DNA of 64,000 nucleotides from Treponema sp. (GTDB lineage Bacteria > Spirochaetota > Spirochaetia > Treponematales > Treponemataceae), in the NCBI GenBank assembly GCA_017525605.1, contig JAFXSM010000024.1, positions 1 to 64,000 of the forward strand, in the 5' to 3' direction. Positions 13,607 to 21,816 of the stretch are shown here, piece after piece. A program made the translations under genes and the position numbers. The notes beneath the pieces are model-generated. The model did not search any database. It was given only the letters and a program-made list of their open reading frames with translations, and was not told the origin of the DNA. Numbering within the stretch: the stretch's first letter is position 1; each line of letters starts with the position of its first letter.

Positions 13607-15202
13607 CTTCCACCCTAACATTCCTTTTCCATCGCTTGAAAACACAACGCCGATTTTGTGCATCGTTTTTCCGCTAACGGCGAAACGCGCTGAATATCCG
13701 TTCGCGTCAATTTGAGCGAGTGCGTCGTCGAGGATTTTTTTTAGCTCCTCGGCATTTTTCTCTTCGTCGCCAGTCGTAGCTTTGCCTTTGTCCATTTTCA
13801 ATTCGAAGATGAAAACGCTTTTGTTTGTCGCGACAACAACATCGCTTCTGCCTGCAACGCTTTGCAACTCGGACAAAACACGATAACCCGTCATTCTGAA
13901 CATTAGGTGCGTGACCGATTCGTAGTAATTCTCGCACATGTCTTTCTTGACGATTGTGGGAAGGTCTGCGATTGCGGATTTTATGATTGAAAGAGCTTTG
14001 TCAACATTGTCATTCCGCAATGCGATTTTGAGATTGTTTATTTCAAGACCGATTTCGTCATAAGGAACCGTGACGAATTTTTTAAGAAGAACGTCGAGGA
14101 ATCCTTCTCGGATTTCTTCATTCGGAAAATCCAAAGTGAAGAACCGTGTTTCTTTTTCAAAATCTTTTATCGTCAGATATCCGCTCTGATAAATCACGGG
14201 AAGCATATTTTTGCTGTCGGGGTCGTAGTTCTTGAACTGATTTTCAGTTGCAATCCGCCCGTTTACGAAATTTTCAAGCTCCAGCGGCTGATTCTGCAAA
14301 GTCTTGACAAGAAAAGAAGGTGTGCCGCTTTCAAACCAATATGAGCCGAAACTTTTTGCGCTGAAACATTTTAAAAGGCAGAACGGATTATAGAGCCCCT
14401 CAACATTGTACGAAAAATGGTAGCCGTCATACATACGCGCAAGTTTTTCTTTTGCTTCTGCGACCGTTATCTCCTGCTCTTCCGCAAGTGACGCAATCTC
14501 AGGCTTAAAATATTTTTTCAATTCAGATTCAGAAATCCCGCAGATAGAAGAATACGCTCTGTCCAAACTGATATCATTCAGCTGGTTCAGCCCGCTGAAA
14601 ATGTTCACGTGGCTCACCTTCGTGATTCCCGTGATGAACAAAAAGCGGATGTATTTGTCGCAATCTTTTAGCGGGCTGTAGAATGCGCGGAGTTCCTGCC
14701 TGTTCTTCTCTTCGTATTCCGTGTAAAGCGCGTCAAGAATCGGCTTGTCGTATTCGTCGATGAGAATTACGACCTGTTTGCCTGTCTTTTCGTAAAGAGT
14801 CGTAATTATATTATTCAAACGAGGTGCGGCTCGTGGGTCTGAAACTTCAATTCCGTATTCTTTCTCATATTTTGAAAGAATCAGATTCTCCTGTGACTTG
14901 AGGCAATCCAAATCCGGGTAATTGTCCGCTCCAAAGCTGATTTTCAAAACCGGATATTCAATCCAGTCTTTTTCAAGTGTTTCAATTGCAAGCCCTTTGA
15001 AAAGTTCTTTCTTTCCGAGAAAATAATATTCCATCGTAGAAAGCAAAAGGCTCTTTCCGAACCTTCGCGGGCGGCTTAAAAAATACGGTTTCCCCTCGTG
15101 GGCAAGCTTATACACCAAGTCGGTCTTGTCAACATAGAGAAAACCGCGCCTTCGCAAATCCTCAAAATCCTGAATGCCAATCGGCAAAAATCGCTCTTCC
15201 AT
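13586..15202 (-). CDS. AAA-ATPase-like protein with C-terminal PD-(D/E)XK nuclease domain
   Basis: A 538-residue member of the family that begins LPIGIQDFEDLRRRGFLYVDKT. The P-loop-like RPRRFGKSLLLSTMEYYF lies near residue 45 and the Walker B-like VVILIDEYDKPILDAL near 145. The C-terminal nuclease-like segment has VVVATNKSVFIFELKMDKGKA (D...ExK). Such genes are abundant and mobile-looking in Bacteroidetes and Treponema; their role is unproven. The open frame reaches 15286, but ATG 15202 gives the conserved N-terminus MEERFLPIG. The 5' side abuts a truncated acetyltransferase gene and the last residues (SLARCE) come from repeat R1f. Confidence 0.85.
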   Translation of the reverse strand: MEERFLPIGIQDFEDLRRRGFLYVDKTDLVYKLAHEGKPYFLSRPRRFGKSLLLSTMEYYFLGKKELFKGLAIETLEKDWIEYPVLKISFGADNYPDLDCLKSQENLILSKYEKEYGIEVSDPRAAPRLNNIITTLYEKTGKQVVILIDEYDKPILDALYTEYEEKNRQELRAFYSPLKDCDKYIRFLFITGITKVSHVNIFSGLNQLNDISLDRAYSSICGISESELKKYFKPEIASLAEEQEITVAEAKEKLARMYDGYHFSYNVEGLYNPFCLLKCFSAKSFGSYWFESGTPSFLVKTLQNQPLELENFVNGRIATENQFKNYDPDSKNMLPVIYQSGYLTIKDFEKETRFFTLDFPNEEIREGFLDVLLKKFVTVPYDEIGLEINNLKIALRNDNVDKALSIIKSAIADLPTIVKKDMCENYYESVTHLMFRMTGYRVLSELQSVAGRSDVVVATNKSVFIFELKMDKGKATTGDEEKNAEELKKILDDALAQIDANGYSARFAVSGKTMHKIGVVFSSDGKGMLGWKSLARCE

Positions 15203-15437
15203 ATAGACAGTATAGCGTGAATTTGCGGAAAAAGCATTGCGATATGGTAAAGGAAAGCCCGAATCCGTATTTCTCATAATTGTCACGATTCCATTTTATC
15301 CAGTTCTCAACTTCCTCCCGCGAAAATGGATGCGGATAGAACGTCATCGATTCCGGGTCGCTCAAAACAAGCGCAAGCGTGTCAGCATCTTCCAGCGTCA
15401 TCTCGCGCAGAAATAATCGTTCTGTTTCCAATATCAT
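15162..15437 (-). pseudogene. Truncated GNAT acetyltransferase
   Basis: The first about 58 residues (MILETERLFLREMTLEDADT ... WIKWNRDNYEKYGFG) are a typical ribosomal-protein-type GNAT N-terminus. After GFGL, where the family continues with the acetyl-CoA-binding core, the frame runs into unrelated sequence (SFTISQCFFRK) overlapping the AAA-ATPase gene start. The breakpoint is about 15260. The catalytic half is missing, so the product cannot be an active acetyltransferase. Confidence 0.75.
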
Positions 15438-15495
15438 ATTTTACGCCTTTATGACAAAGCAGACTGATGAAAAACCGGCTTCGGCGGGCGCAAAA

Positions 15496-15543
15496 CGCCG
15501 CTTCCTCTTGAGGCGCCGTCCGACGTCCACGAGGAAAGCGGCG
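15496..15543. terminator. GC-rich hairpin downstream of the glutaredoxin-like gene
   Basis: CGCCGCTTCCTC pairs with GAGGAAAGCGGCG (one bulge) around a 23-nt loop. It lies 63 bp beyond the minus-strand gene at 15606 and has no T-run, so it may be a terminator or an RNA-stabilising structure. Confidence 0.4.
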
Positions 15544-15605
15544 TGCCGCTCGTCCGGATTTCGATGATTTTTGGACTTATGTGGTAGGGAACCGTTCCCG
15601 CGTTT

Positions 15606-15908
15606 TCATTTCTGGGGAACGCCGCAAACGCCGTCGGAGCATTCCGCTTTTTGTGGCGGCGTTTTCAGGAATTCCTGCCATTTGAACGTGAGCGAGCCGT
15701 CCTCCGTCTGGACAATCGGGATGCCGATAAGCCCTTTTTCCTTTGCCTTCGCGAATTTCTCGTTCGAGTCGCGGAGCGCGAGGAAGGCTTTCAGCTCCTT
15801 CAAATTTCCGGTTATGTCGTGGTATTCGTAGGCGACGCCCTCCGCAGCGAAAGCTTTCTCAAGCTCAATGCAGTCCGGGCACATTTTTGAGCCGTAAACG
15901 TTCAGCAT
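15606..15908 (-). CDS. Glutaredoxin-like protein
   Basis: A 100-residue thioredoxin-fold protein. The active-site motif CPDC is at residues 10-13 (VYGSKMCPDCIELE). The cis-proline (GIPIV, about residue 62) and DGSLTFKW follow the glutaredoxin pattern. Two more cysteines end the protein (ECSDGVCG), which may bind metal or form a resolving disulfide. It probably reduces protein disulfides in the cytoplasm. It is 25 bp downstream of the flavin-binding protein gene at 15934, so the two may form a small redox operon. Confidence 0.82.
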   Translation of the reverse strand: MLNVYGSKMCPDCIELEKAFAAEGVAYEYHDITGNLKELKAFLALRDSNEKFAKAKEKGLIGIPIVQTEDGSLTFKWQEFLKTPPQKAECSDGVCGVPQK

Positions 15909-15933
15909 CGTTTTTCTCCTTTCGTCCGAAAAC

Positions 15934-16326
15934 CTAAAATTTCACGACTTTTGGCGGCGCGGCGAAGCTTGAGAGTGTGGCAGTCGCGTTTTTCAGGTAG
16001 AGGACTTGCGTGTTCTCGTCCTCCGCCGAGTACATTTTCTTCAGCTCGGGGTAGCTTTCGAGCATCGCTTTTTTCGGCTCGATTCTGTCGTCGTCAACAA
16101 GCTCTCCGGCGACGCGGCACCATTCGCTTCCGTTGAAGCAGCAGAGCTCGACTTTCGGATTCTTCTGAATCTGCTTGGAAACATCCTTTTTTCTGCCGGT
16201 TTGGATGTAGAGTTTTCCCTCGAAGATGTTGACCGTACCGAACGGGCGCACCCTCGGCTGTCCGTCCTCGACTGTTGCAAGATAATACGTCCCGCATTTC
16301 TTGATGAATTCGTAGATTTCGTCCAT
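15934..16326 (-). CDS. Pyridoxamine 5'-phosphate oxidase-family flavoprotein
   Basis: A 130-residue split-barrel protein: IYEFIKKCGTYYLATVEDGQPRVRPFGTVNIFEGKLYIQTGRKKDVSKQIQKNPKVELCCF. This is the FMN-binding core of the PNPOx-like family, to which NimA-type nitroimidazole reductases also belong. The sequence does not tell which substrate is used. AGGAGAAAA precedes the start. It is cotranscribed with the glutaredoxin-like gene, suggesting a role in redox or xenobiotic handling. Confidence 0.85.
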   Translation of the reverse strand: MDEIYEFIKKCGTYYLATVEDGQPRVRPFGTVNIFEGKLYIQTGRKKDVSKQIQKNPKVELCCFNGSEWCRVAGELVDDDRIEPKKAMLESYPELKKMYSAEDENTQVLYLKNATATLSSFAAPPKVVKF

Positions 16327-16413
16327 TTTTTTCTCCTTTTGATATTTGTTCGAATAACCTACATTCTACACCAAAATGCTAGGAAAAGATTGAAAAACTT
16401 ATCTGTTTTTTTC

Positions 16414-16442
16414 TTGAGCGTGTATGAATCATAAATTATACT
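16414..16442 (+). promoter_or_regulatory. Sigma-70-type promoter
   Basis: TTGAGC at 16414-16419 and TATACT at 16437-16442 are separated by exactly 17 bp. The start codon of the exported protein gene is 23 bp downstream, with AGGAGG between. Confidence 0.65.
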
Positions 16443-16464
16443 GAATTTGCAGGAGGAAAACGTA

Positions 16465-17859
16465 ATGATTAAAAATATTAAAAAACTTGTGTTGTTTGCA
16501 CTTTTTTTATCGTCAGCTGGAATTGCATCTGCAAAACTTGGTGATTGGATTAGCGATATCGGTTCTGATGAATACAAGGCTCGTGCAGATGGTTATAAAT
16601 TGGGGTATCAGCGGAAATCATGGGACAACTTCAATTTTATGGCTGAGGCCAAAAATCAGGGGTACACTTCAAATACATTGCAGCAGGCATTCTCTGAGCA
16701 AGGAAAGAAAGGTTTTCAGGATAGCAACGGCACTTATAACAACTATTATGAGAATATATTGAAGTCAGACGAGAAATGCGCATTGGGTTATGATGTCGGA
16801 TACAAATATCCCGACTGGAACGAAACATCGTATTTTATAGTGCAGAGTGGACTTTTTAATTGGCCTGACTATCATGACCCTTTTTGTACATATGCGGCAC
16901 AAGGTCAGTCGGCGGCTAAAAACAAAACTGGATATCACAATCCTAAGGCACCTTCAAGAAAATCTCCTATATATACAGCTGTAGATGCTGGGACTTGGTT
17001 GCGCAATAAGTCAAGAAGTACTGGTTTCGAGAATGGAAAAAATGCATCAAGTTCTACTCCTGGCGAAGCTCCAAAGGCTTACAAGCCTTATGAAAGCGAT
17101 TATAAGCAGGGCTGGAAAGATGGGTATGCAGAAAGTCATCCTCAACAAAATTCGGGAACAGGTTCAACAGGTGGTGTTTCTGGTGGAAATGGAGGAGATT
17201 CCTTAGGGGGTGGCACACAGTCAACAGATAGTCGGCAAACCAGAACAATTAATGGAGTAAAATGCACGTTCGCCAAAAAACTTGAGCTTTGTAAGGAAGG
17301 TGAGCAAGGTAAAAATTTAAAATTTTATGTCCGATTGTCTGTTTCAATAAGTAAAGCTAATTCCGAGCTTACAAAACTTACGAAGAATGATATTAAAATT
17401 CAAAAAAATGAATGCAATGCATCCGTTAGGAACATAGACTTTTCAAACTCAGGAGACGAAATGTATCTCTCCTTTTATGTAAAATCTGAGGGAGATATTT
17501 CTTTTTCGTTTACTGGATTTACAGACCCCATAAAATTCAAAGTTACTGGAATTAAATATTCTTGGATGGATTCGTTTTTTGTTGGGCGAACTAAAAAAGT
17601 AGGAAAGAAGCACTTGATAAAAATTGATGCTCATCCGTCTGAATTAGCTCAAGGTATATTGAAAAAAGCAGATGTTGTTTTTGTCGAAAATACATGCGGC
17701 GCAAAAATAGAAGAAACTAGTTTTGACGGAGAATGGGGTAGTTTTTATGTTACATTTTCTATTGAAAAACCAGGTGAGCTAAAATTTTCTTTACCTAATT
17801 TGTCCGGAGTCAAAAAAGAAAGCCCTACATATAAATTTACAAAGAAAGAGTTGAAATAA
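16465..17859 (+). CDS. Large exported protein of unknown function
   Basis: A 464-residue protein with a Sec signal peptide (KKLVLFALFLSSAGIASA). The ATG is set by AGGAGG 9 bp upstream. The mature N-terminal half has recurring Tyr/Gly/Lys-rich segments (DGYKLGYQRKSWDNFNF; YKQGWKDGYAES). A Gly/Ser linker (GTGSTGGVSGGNGGDS) comes next. The C-terminal half has two beta-rich domains with similar endings (EGDISFSFTGF and PGELKFSLPNL), which look like duplicated Ig-like folds. I recognise no family. It is probably a periplasmic or surface protein. A strong promoter and a terminator frame it as a single-gene unit. Confidence 0.8.
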   Translation: MIKNIKKLVLFALFLSSAGIASAKLGDWISDIGSDEYKARADGYKLGYQRKSWDNFNFMAEAKNQGYTSNTLQQAFSEQGKKGFQDSNGTYNNYYENILKSDEKCALGYDVGYKYPDWNETSYFIVQSGLFNWPDYHDPFCTYAAQGQSAAKNKTGYHNPKAPSRKSPIYTAVDAGTWLRNKSRSTGFENGKNASSSTPGEAPKAYKPYESDYKQGWKDGYAESHPQQNSGTGSTGGVSGGNGGDSLGGGTQSTDSRQTRTINGVKCTFAKKLELCKEGEQGKNLKFYVRLSVSISKANSELTKLTKNDIKIQKNECNASVRNIDFSNSGDEMYLSFYVKSEGDISFSFTGFTDPIKFKVTGIKYSWMDSFFVGRTKKVGKKHLIKIDAHPSELAQGILKKADVVFVENTCGAKIEETSFDGEWGSFYVTFSIEKPGELKFSLPNLSGVKKESPTYKFTKKELK

Positions 17860-17880
17860 ACTAGAGCGGAACTCTACATT

Positions 17881-17922
17881 TTGTCTGTCATCACACGACA
17901 CTATGTATGTGGTGACAGACAA
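17881..17922. terminator. Bidirectional terminator between convergent genes
   Basis: TTGTCTGTCA pairs perfectly with TGACAGACAA, extended by CACA/TGTG. It lies 21 bp after the exported protein gene and 24 bp after the acetyltransferase gene on the other strand. Confidence 0.65.
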
Positions 17923-17946
17923 TAGTGTTGTTCTTGAAAAATCTGG

Positions 17947-18624
17947 TCATAGAACTTCTTCCGAACACATCGAATCTTTTTCTTTCGACTCCGATTTTCC
18001 AATCCGCTTCTTCAGCTCATTCCTCACCATTTCCAGATTTCCGCTTGTCAGAATCGGAATCAGAGAATCGATTTCTTCTATAGATTTGTCCCACCATTTG
18101 AATTTTTCAAGCAGTTCAATCAACTCGTCATCAAAACGCTTTCGGATTTTACGAGCGGGATTTCCGACCACGACTGAATACGCCTCAACATCGCTTCCCA
18201 CGACCGCGTTTGCTCCGATGATTGCGCCGTCGCCGATGTGCACTCCCGGCAAAATCACCGCGTTCTGACCAATCCACACGTCGTTGCCGATTACGGTGTC
18301 GCCTTTTATCGGCAAATCAGAAATTGCGGGCGGCTTCATGTTCCAGCCTTCGAGAGTATAAAACGGAAAAGTCGTGACCGCATTCATCTGATGGTTCGCG
18401 CCGTTCATCACGAACTCAACGCCCGAAGCAATCTGGCAGAATTTTCCGATTACAAGACGGTCGCCGTTCCATTCGTACAAATGCGAAACGTGGCTTTCAA
18501 AATCGGAATCCGCAATGTAGGTGAAATCGCCCACGATAATCTGCGGATTTTGAATCGTCGGCTTCACATAGATTTCGTTTTCGTAGCCCGCAATCGGATG
18601 AATCGTTTCTGGATTTGCGTACAT
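17947..18624 (-). CDS. Hexapeptide-repeat acetyltransferase of the CatB/Vat type
   Basis: A 225-residue left-handed beta-helix enzyme. Hexapeptide turns are clear in VIGKFCQIASGVEFVMNGANH and GNDVWIGQNAVILPGVHIGDGAIIGANAVVGSDV. The catalytic His lies in MNGANHQMN. The aromatic C-terminal helix (LLEKFKWWDKSIEEI) is the CatB/VatD hallmark. Relatives acetylate chloramphenicol or streptogramin A. Sequence alone does not show drug activity, and many chromosomal members act on unknown acceptors. It is a single-gene unit. Confidence 0.88.
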   Translation of the reverse strand: MYANPETIHPIAGYENEIYVKPTIQNPQIIVGDFTYIADSDFESHVSHLYEWNGDRLVIGKFCQIASGVEFVMNGANHQMNAVTTFPFYTLEGWNMKPPAISDLPIKGDTVIGNDVWIGQNAVILPGVHIGDGAIIGANAVVGSDVEAYSVVVGNPARKIRKRFDDELIELLEKFKWWDKSIEEIDSLIPILTSGNLEMVRNELKKRIGKSESKEKDSMCSEEVL

Positions 18625-18809
18625 TTTTTCTGCCCCCGTTTTCTATTGTACCACAATCTGTTTTTTATCTATTTATGACAAAAAATATGCATTTTGCAAA
18701 GTTTTTATTCATTTCGATAAAAAATAAAACAGGTGTCATTGCATTCGAGATTGGCATATTACTATGCTTCCAGCATTTTCACCGCATCGTCCATCGGTGG
18801 CTAAAATAT

Positions 18810-19271
18810 TCAAATCTGAAGGCACATTGTCTCGCCGCTTTCCTTGAAACCTAGCGATTTGTAGAGAGGTCTGCCTTCTTTCGTCGCGTCGAGGATAATC
18901 TCCGAGCAGCCTTTCGCGCGTGCCTCGCTGATGAGCTGTTCGACCATGCGTTTTGCGATTCCCTGCCTGCGGTATTCTTTTTGCGTGTAGACGCTCATTA
19001 GGAATGCACGTTTTCCAGTCGGATGGCTGAAAGTGGGCATAATCGTGATGTAGTTGATTGATGCGCAGCCGATTGTCTTTTCTCCGTCCGTCGCAAGCAG
19101 CGTTGTTTGGTCTCCGCTCAAGAAATATTTGCGTGATTCCGTTTTCAGTTCGTCTCTGAATTCGTAATCGCCTTCCAGTCCGTTCACGACGCGGAGCATC
19201 TCGAGTCGGATTTCCATTAGACGGTCTATGTCCGCCGCCGTCGATTTTGAAATTTCTATTTTGTTTTCCAT
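18810..19271 (-). CDS. GNAT-family N-acetyltransferase
   Basis: A 153-residue protein with the full GNAT fold: AADIDRLMEIRLEML at the N-terminus, VYTQKEYRRQGIAKRMVEQL (acetyl-CoA pyrophosphate loop R/Q-x-x-G-x-G/A), and GCSEIILDATKEGRPLYKSLGF at the C-terminus. The acceptor is unknown. It is 30 bp downstream of a second GNAT gene on the same strand; the two are only distantly alike, so they are an operon rather than a recent duplication. Confidence 0.87.
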   Translation of the reverse strand: MENKIEISKSTAADIDRLMEIRLEMLRVVNGLEGDYEFRDELKTESRKYFLSGDQTTLLATDGEKTIGCASINYITIMPTFSHPTGKRAFLMSVYTQKEYRRQGIAKRMVEQLISEARAKGCSEIILDATKEGRPLYKSLGFKESGETMCLQI

Positions 19272-19301
19272 GATAGTCTCGTGTCTCCTTTTTTTGCATC
19301 G

Positions 19302-19820
19302 TTACAAAATCTTTTCCATAAGAAGAAATTTCCCCTTGCGCCAGTCCGCCGTGCCTGTCTGGTGGAAGCCTGCTTTTTCGTACAGGCGGAGCGCGAACGG
19401 ATTTTGCGTGAACACGTCGAGCTGAATCGATTTCTTGCCGGAATTTTTCAGTTTTTCTTCTATATATTTGAGCGTGGTTTTTGCGATTCCCTGATTCTGA
19501 AATTCAGGATTCACGCAGAGCCTGTGGAGCACGCAGAAATCTTCTCCGGTGTATGTCCAGTTTGCGCTTTTGTACGCTTCGTCCTGGCATTTGTTCAGCG
19601 CGAAAATAACCGCGATTTTTTCTCCGGTAGTTTCCGCATTTTTTGCAATGCCCGTGTAAAGATTCCCGCTTTTTATGTCGCTCAAAAAATCCTCTCGGGT
19701 CGGGTAGATTTCGTCCCACTGGAAAATATCGTTCCTGTCCATGTTCGAAATCGCGGACTTCACGAGAGCGCAAATCTCGTCGATGTCGCTTTCTGTTGCA
19801 AGATTGAATTTCATATTCAT
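19302..19820 (-). CDS. GNAT-family N-acetyltransferase
   Basis: A 172-residue GNAT protein. LHRLCVNPEFQNQGIAKTTLKYIEEKL is the acetyl-CoA-binding strand-loop-helix, and DVFTQNPFALRLYEKAGF is the C-terminal signature. The N-terminal segment with WDEIYPTREDFLSDI resembles small-molecule acetyltransferases. The acceptor is unknown. ATG codons at 19820 and 19814 are both possible. It precedes the GNAT gene at 18810 in the same transcript. Confidence 0.87.
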   Translation of the reverse strand: MNMKFNLATESDIDEICALVKSAISNMDRNDIFQWDEIYPTREDFLSDIKSGNLYTGIAKNAETTGEKIAVIFALNKCQDEAYKSANWTYTGEDFCVLHRLCVNPEFQNQGIAKTTLKYIEEKLKNSGKKSIQLDVFTQNPFALRLYEKAGFHQTGTADWRKGKFLLMEKIL

Positions 19821-19887
19821 TGCCTATTTTTTTTATATCAAAGATATCTCGATTCTAGCAAATTATTGGTGTGAATAAAAAGTTAGG

Positions 19888-20598
19888 CTAATTTTCATTT
19901 TTCAAGAACTTGTTGCCGATTTCTTTGAGATAAATCTCCATTCCTGAGTTGTCGCAGCACCAAGCAAAATCCTCCGATTTGCATTTCGGGCAGATTGTGT
20001 GAAGCGACTTTCTGAAAAATCCGCGCTCCACAGTTTTGGGTGTCACGCGCGAGCCGCACTTTTTGCAATAAGCCTGCTTCTTAAAATCTTCTGGCAGCTC
20101 CAAATCAAAGAAAATCTTCCAAAGTCCAAATCTTCTCACGATATACGATTGTGCATTCTCCTTTGTCAGAGAAAGACTTGGATCGACAAGCACGCACTCG
20201 TCGTCCAAAGCTTCCAGCTGGTAAGAAAAATCCAGCCAGTCTTTAAAAATCTGCTTGTCTTCCTGAAAATACAAGTTTGCCAAATCGAAAACAGCGTCAA
20301 ATGCGGAAACTTTTCCCGATTTTACTTGGTCGAGCAGATAGCATGCGTAAAAATAATCGGTCTTGCTCCCGTCGATTTCGATTTTAAGCGCGTCGCAAAC
20401 AAGTGCAAAATAGTGACGTGCATCGTAGCTGAAGGAAATATCGCTTTCGGAAAGCCCTGCCAGAATGAAAATGTCATCGCTTTCGATTTCGTTTTCCAAA
20501 AGCCAGAACGCAAAGTTGACGTATTCTCTTGTATCGTCATCGATTTTGTCCGCTGCGGCGCATTTTTGTGCCTTCGTCCAGATTTCTTCTTTCGTCAT
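19888..20598 (-). CDS. Unknown protein with C-terminal zinc ribbon
   Basis: A 236-residue soluble protein, mostly helical and acidic (TKEEIWTKAQKCAAADKIDD; FAFWLLENEIESDDIFILAG). It ends in a CxxC...CxxC module (YCKKCGSRVTPKTVERG, then ICPKCKS) typical of a zinc ribbon. I do not recognise the family. The frame is open to 20655, but GGAGG 9 bp before ATG 20598 decides the start. Three palindromes at 22-bp spacing lie about 100 bp upstream and may control it. Confidence 0.75.
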   Translation of the reverse strand: MTKEEIWTKAQKCAAADKIDDDTREYVNFAFWLLENEIESDDIFILAGLSESDISFSYDARHYFALVCDALKIEIDGSKTDYFYACYLLDQVKSGKVSAFDAVFDLANLYFQEDKQIFKDWLDFSYQLEALDDECVLVDPSLSLTKENAQSYIVRRFGLWKIFFDLELPEDFKKQAYCKKCGSRVTPKTVERGFFRKSLHTICPKCKSEDFAWCCDNSGMEIYLKEIGNKFLKNEN

Positions 20599-20695
20599 TT
20601 CTTTTCCTCCCATTTGTTGAATTTTACTTTTATGGCGCAAAAAGAAAAATATCAAATATGGTTGGAAAACTGCGTTTTTCGAATGAATTATTGAT

Positions 20696-20761
20696 TTTAC
20701 TCAATGCGCTGAGTAAAATTACTCAATGGACTGAGAATATTTACTCAGTGTATTGAGTAAA
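20696..20761. promoter_or_regulatory. Three tandem palindromic operators at 22-bp spacing
   Basis: TTTACTCA-atgcgc-TGAGTAAA (20696-20717), ACTCA-atggac-TGAGA (20721-20736) and TTTACTCA-gtgtat-TGAGTAAA (20740-20761). Their centres are exactly 22 bp apart, so a protein would sit on one helix face. The block lies between the minus-strand gene starting at 20598 and rex at 20990. From 20762 to 20989 I see no gene, only a short open stretch without a start codon. Confidence 0.75.
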
Positions 20762-20989
20762 TCCAATTTGTGGATAGCGGAGTATTTCTATGGAACGAAC
20801 AAAAATCAATATCCGTCTGCAAAAGTTTATGTCGTTTCCGCACAGGAAACAGACAGTGCGGGCTGTATTCCTCTAAAAGATTTTTTGAATATTTCGCCGG
20901 ACGTTCTTTTATAAGAGTTTTGTTTTGAATCTCGGATTTTCCCATAATCTCCATTCGCTACAAAGCCGCAAACGTGATAATCTTCTATT

Positions 20990-21607
20990 ATGAATCAAAT
21001 TCCTTCTCCGTCACTCAAGCGGCTTGTCACGTTGTTTCAGATTCTTACGCAGCTTGAGGAAAATTCAAAAATAACTTCTGTGGAAATTTCGGCGCGGACT
21101 GGCTGGAGCGAGGCTACAATAAGGCGCGACATTTCGCTTTTGAAGCTCCATTCCGGAAAGTCGAACGGGTATTCTGTCGGCGGCCTGAAAAAGTCGCTGC
21201 AGGAAATATTGAACCTTTCCGACGATGAGCGGAAGAATTTCTGCGTCGTGGGGCTTGGTCAGCTCGGCTCGGCTCTTCTAAAGAATTCGGATTTTTCCAG
21301 GTCGAATTTCAAGATTGTCGCCGGTTTCGATTCCAGCACGAACAGGATTGAGCTTCTGGAGTCGTCCATTCCTCTTTTCTCGACCGCAAATCTTGAAAGC
21401 GAGATTGCCGAGCGAAAAATCGAATTCGCGATACTTTCTGTCTCTGACCCGTGCGCGCAGAAAGTCGCGGACAGACTCGTCGTAGCCGGAATAAAGGGCA
21501 TCGTCAATTACACGAACGTAATCCTGAACGTCCCCGAAACCGTGAACGTCGAGAATGTTTCTATGGCATTTGCGCTATCAAATCTTGCGTCGCGAATAGA
21601 AAAGTGA
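20990..21607 (+). CDS. rex: Redox-sensing transcriptional repressor Rex
   Basis: A 205-residue protein with the Rex layout. The N-terminal winged helix (LKRLVTLFQILTQLEENSKITSVEISARTGWSEATIRRDIS) is followed by a Rossmann domain with FCVVGLGQLGSALL (GxGxxG) and a C-terminal swap helix (VSMAFALSNLASRIEK). Rex leaves its operator when NADH binds. The protein is near the usual 205-220 residues. Two sequences matching the Rex consensus lie 2 kb downstream in front of serC, a likely target. Confidence 0.9.
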   Translation: MNQIPSPSLKRLVTLFQILTQLEENSKITSVEISARTGWSEATIRRDISLLKLHSGKSNGYSVGGLKKSLQEILNLSDDERKNFCVVGLGQLGSALLKNSDFSRSNFKIVAGFDSSTNRIELLESSIPLFSTANLESEIAERKIEFAILSVSDPCAQKVADRLVVAGIKGIVNYTNVILNVPETVNVENVSMAFALSNLASRIEK

Positions 21608-21661
21608 AGTGTTGAATTTGAAATGTTCATTGGGTGAATGTCGAATTTTTACAATGAAGTG

Positions 21662-21765
21662 GCAGAAATAAGCGGAAGCGAGGTTCCACCCTCAAAAACA
21701 CTCAGCCACCGCGAAGCGGTACTGCCGTTTTTGAGGGTGGGTTCTCGCTGGGAGCTTATTTCTGC
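21662..21765 (+). repeat. Structured intergenic element R2, copy B
   Basis: A 104-bp element. P1 is GCAGAAATAAGC with GCTTATTTCTGC. P2 is AGCGAG with CTCGCT. P3 is CCACCCTCAAAAAC with GTTTTTGAGGGTGG (perfect). The apical core CACTCAGCCACCGCGAAGCG is identical to copy A at 6314. All stem differences between copies are compensated on the other arm. It lies between rex and the DUF2207-type gene. Confidence 0.75.
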
Positions 21766-21816
21766 AACTACAATTAGCATTAATTCGACATTCGCGTAAT
21801 TAAAAAAGGAGTGGTT

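Noticed and set aside
20753..20911. An open stretch reading ...WIAEYFYGTNKNQYPSAKVY... and ending ISPDVLL-stop between the tandem operators and rex.
   Set aside because: It has no ATG or ribosome-binding site and overlaps the third operator. It may be the stub of a lost gene, but I cannot support it as coding.
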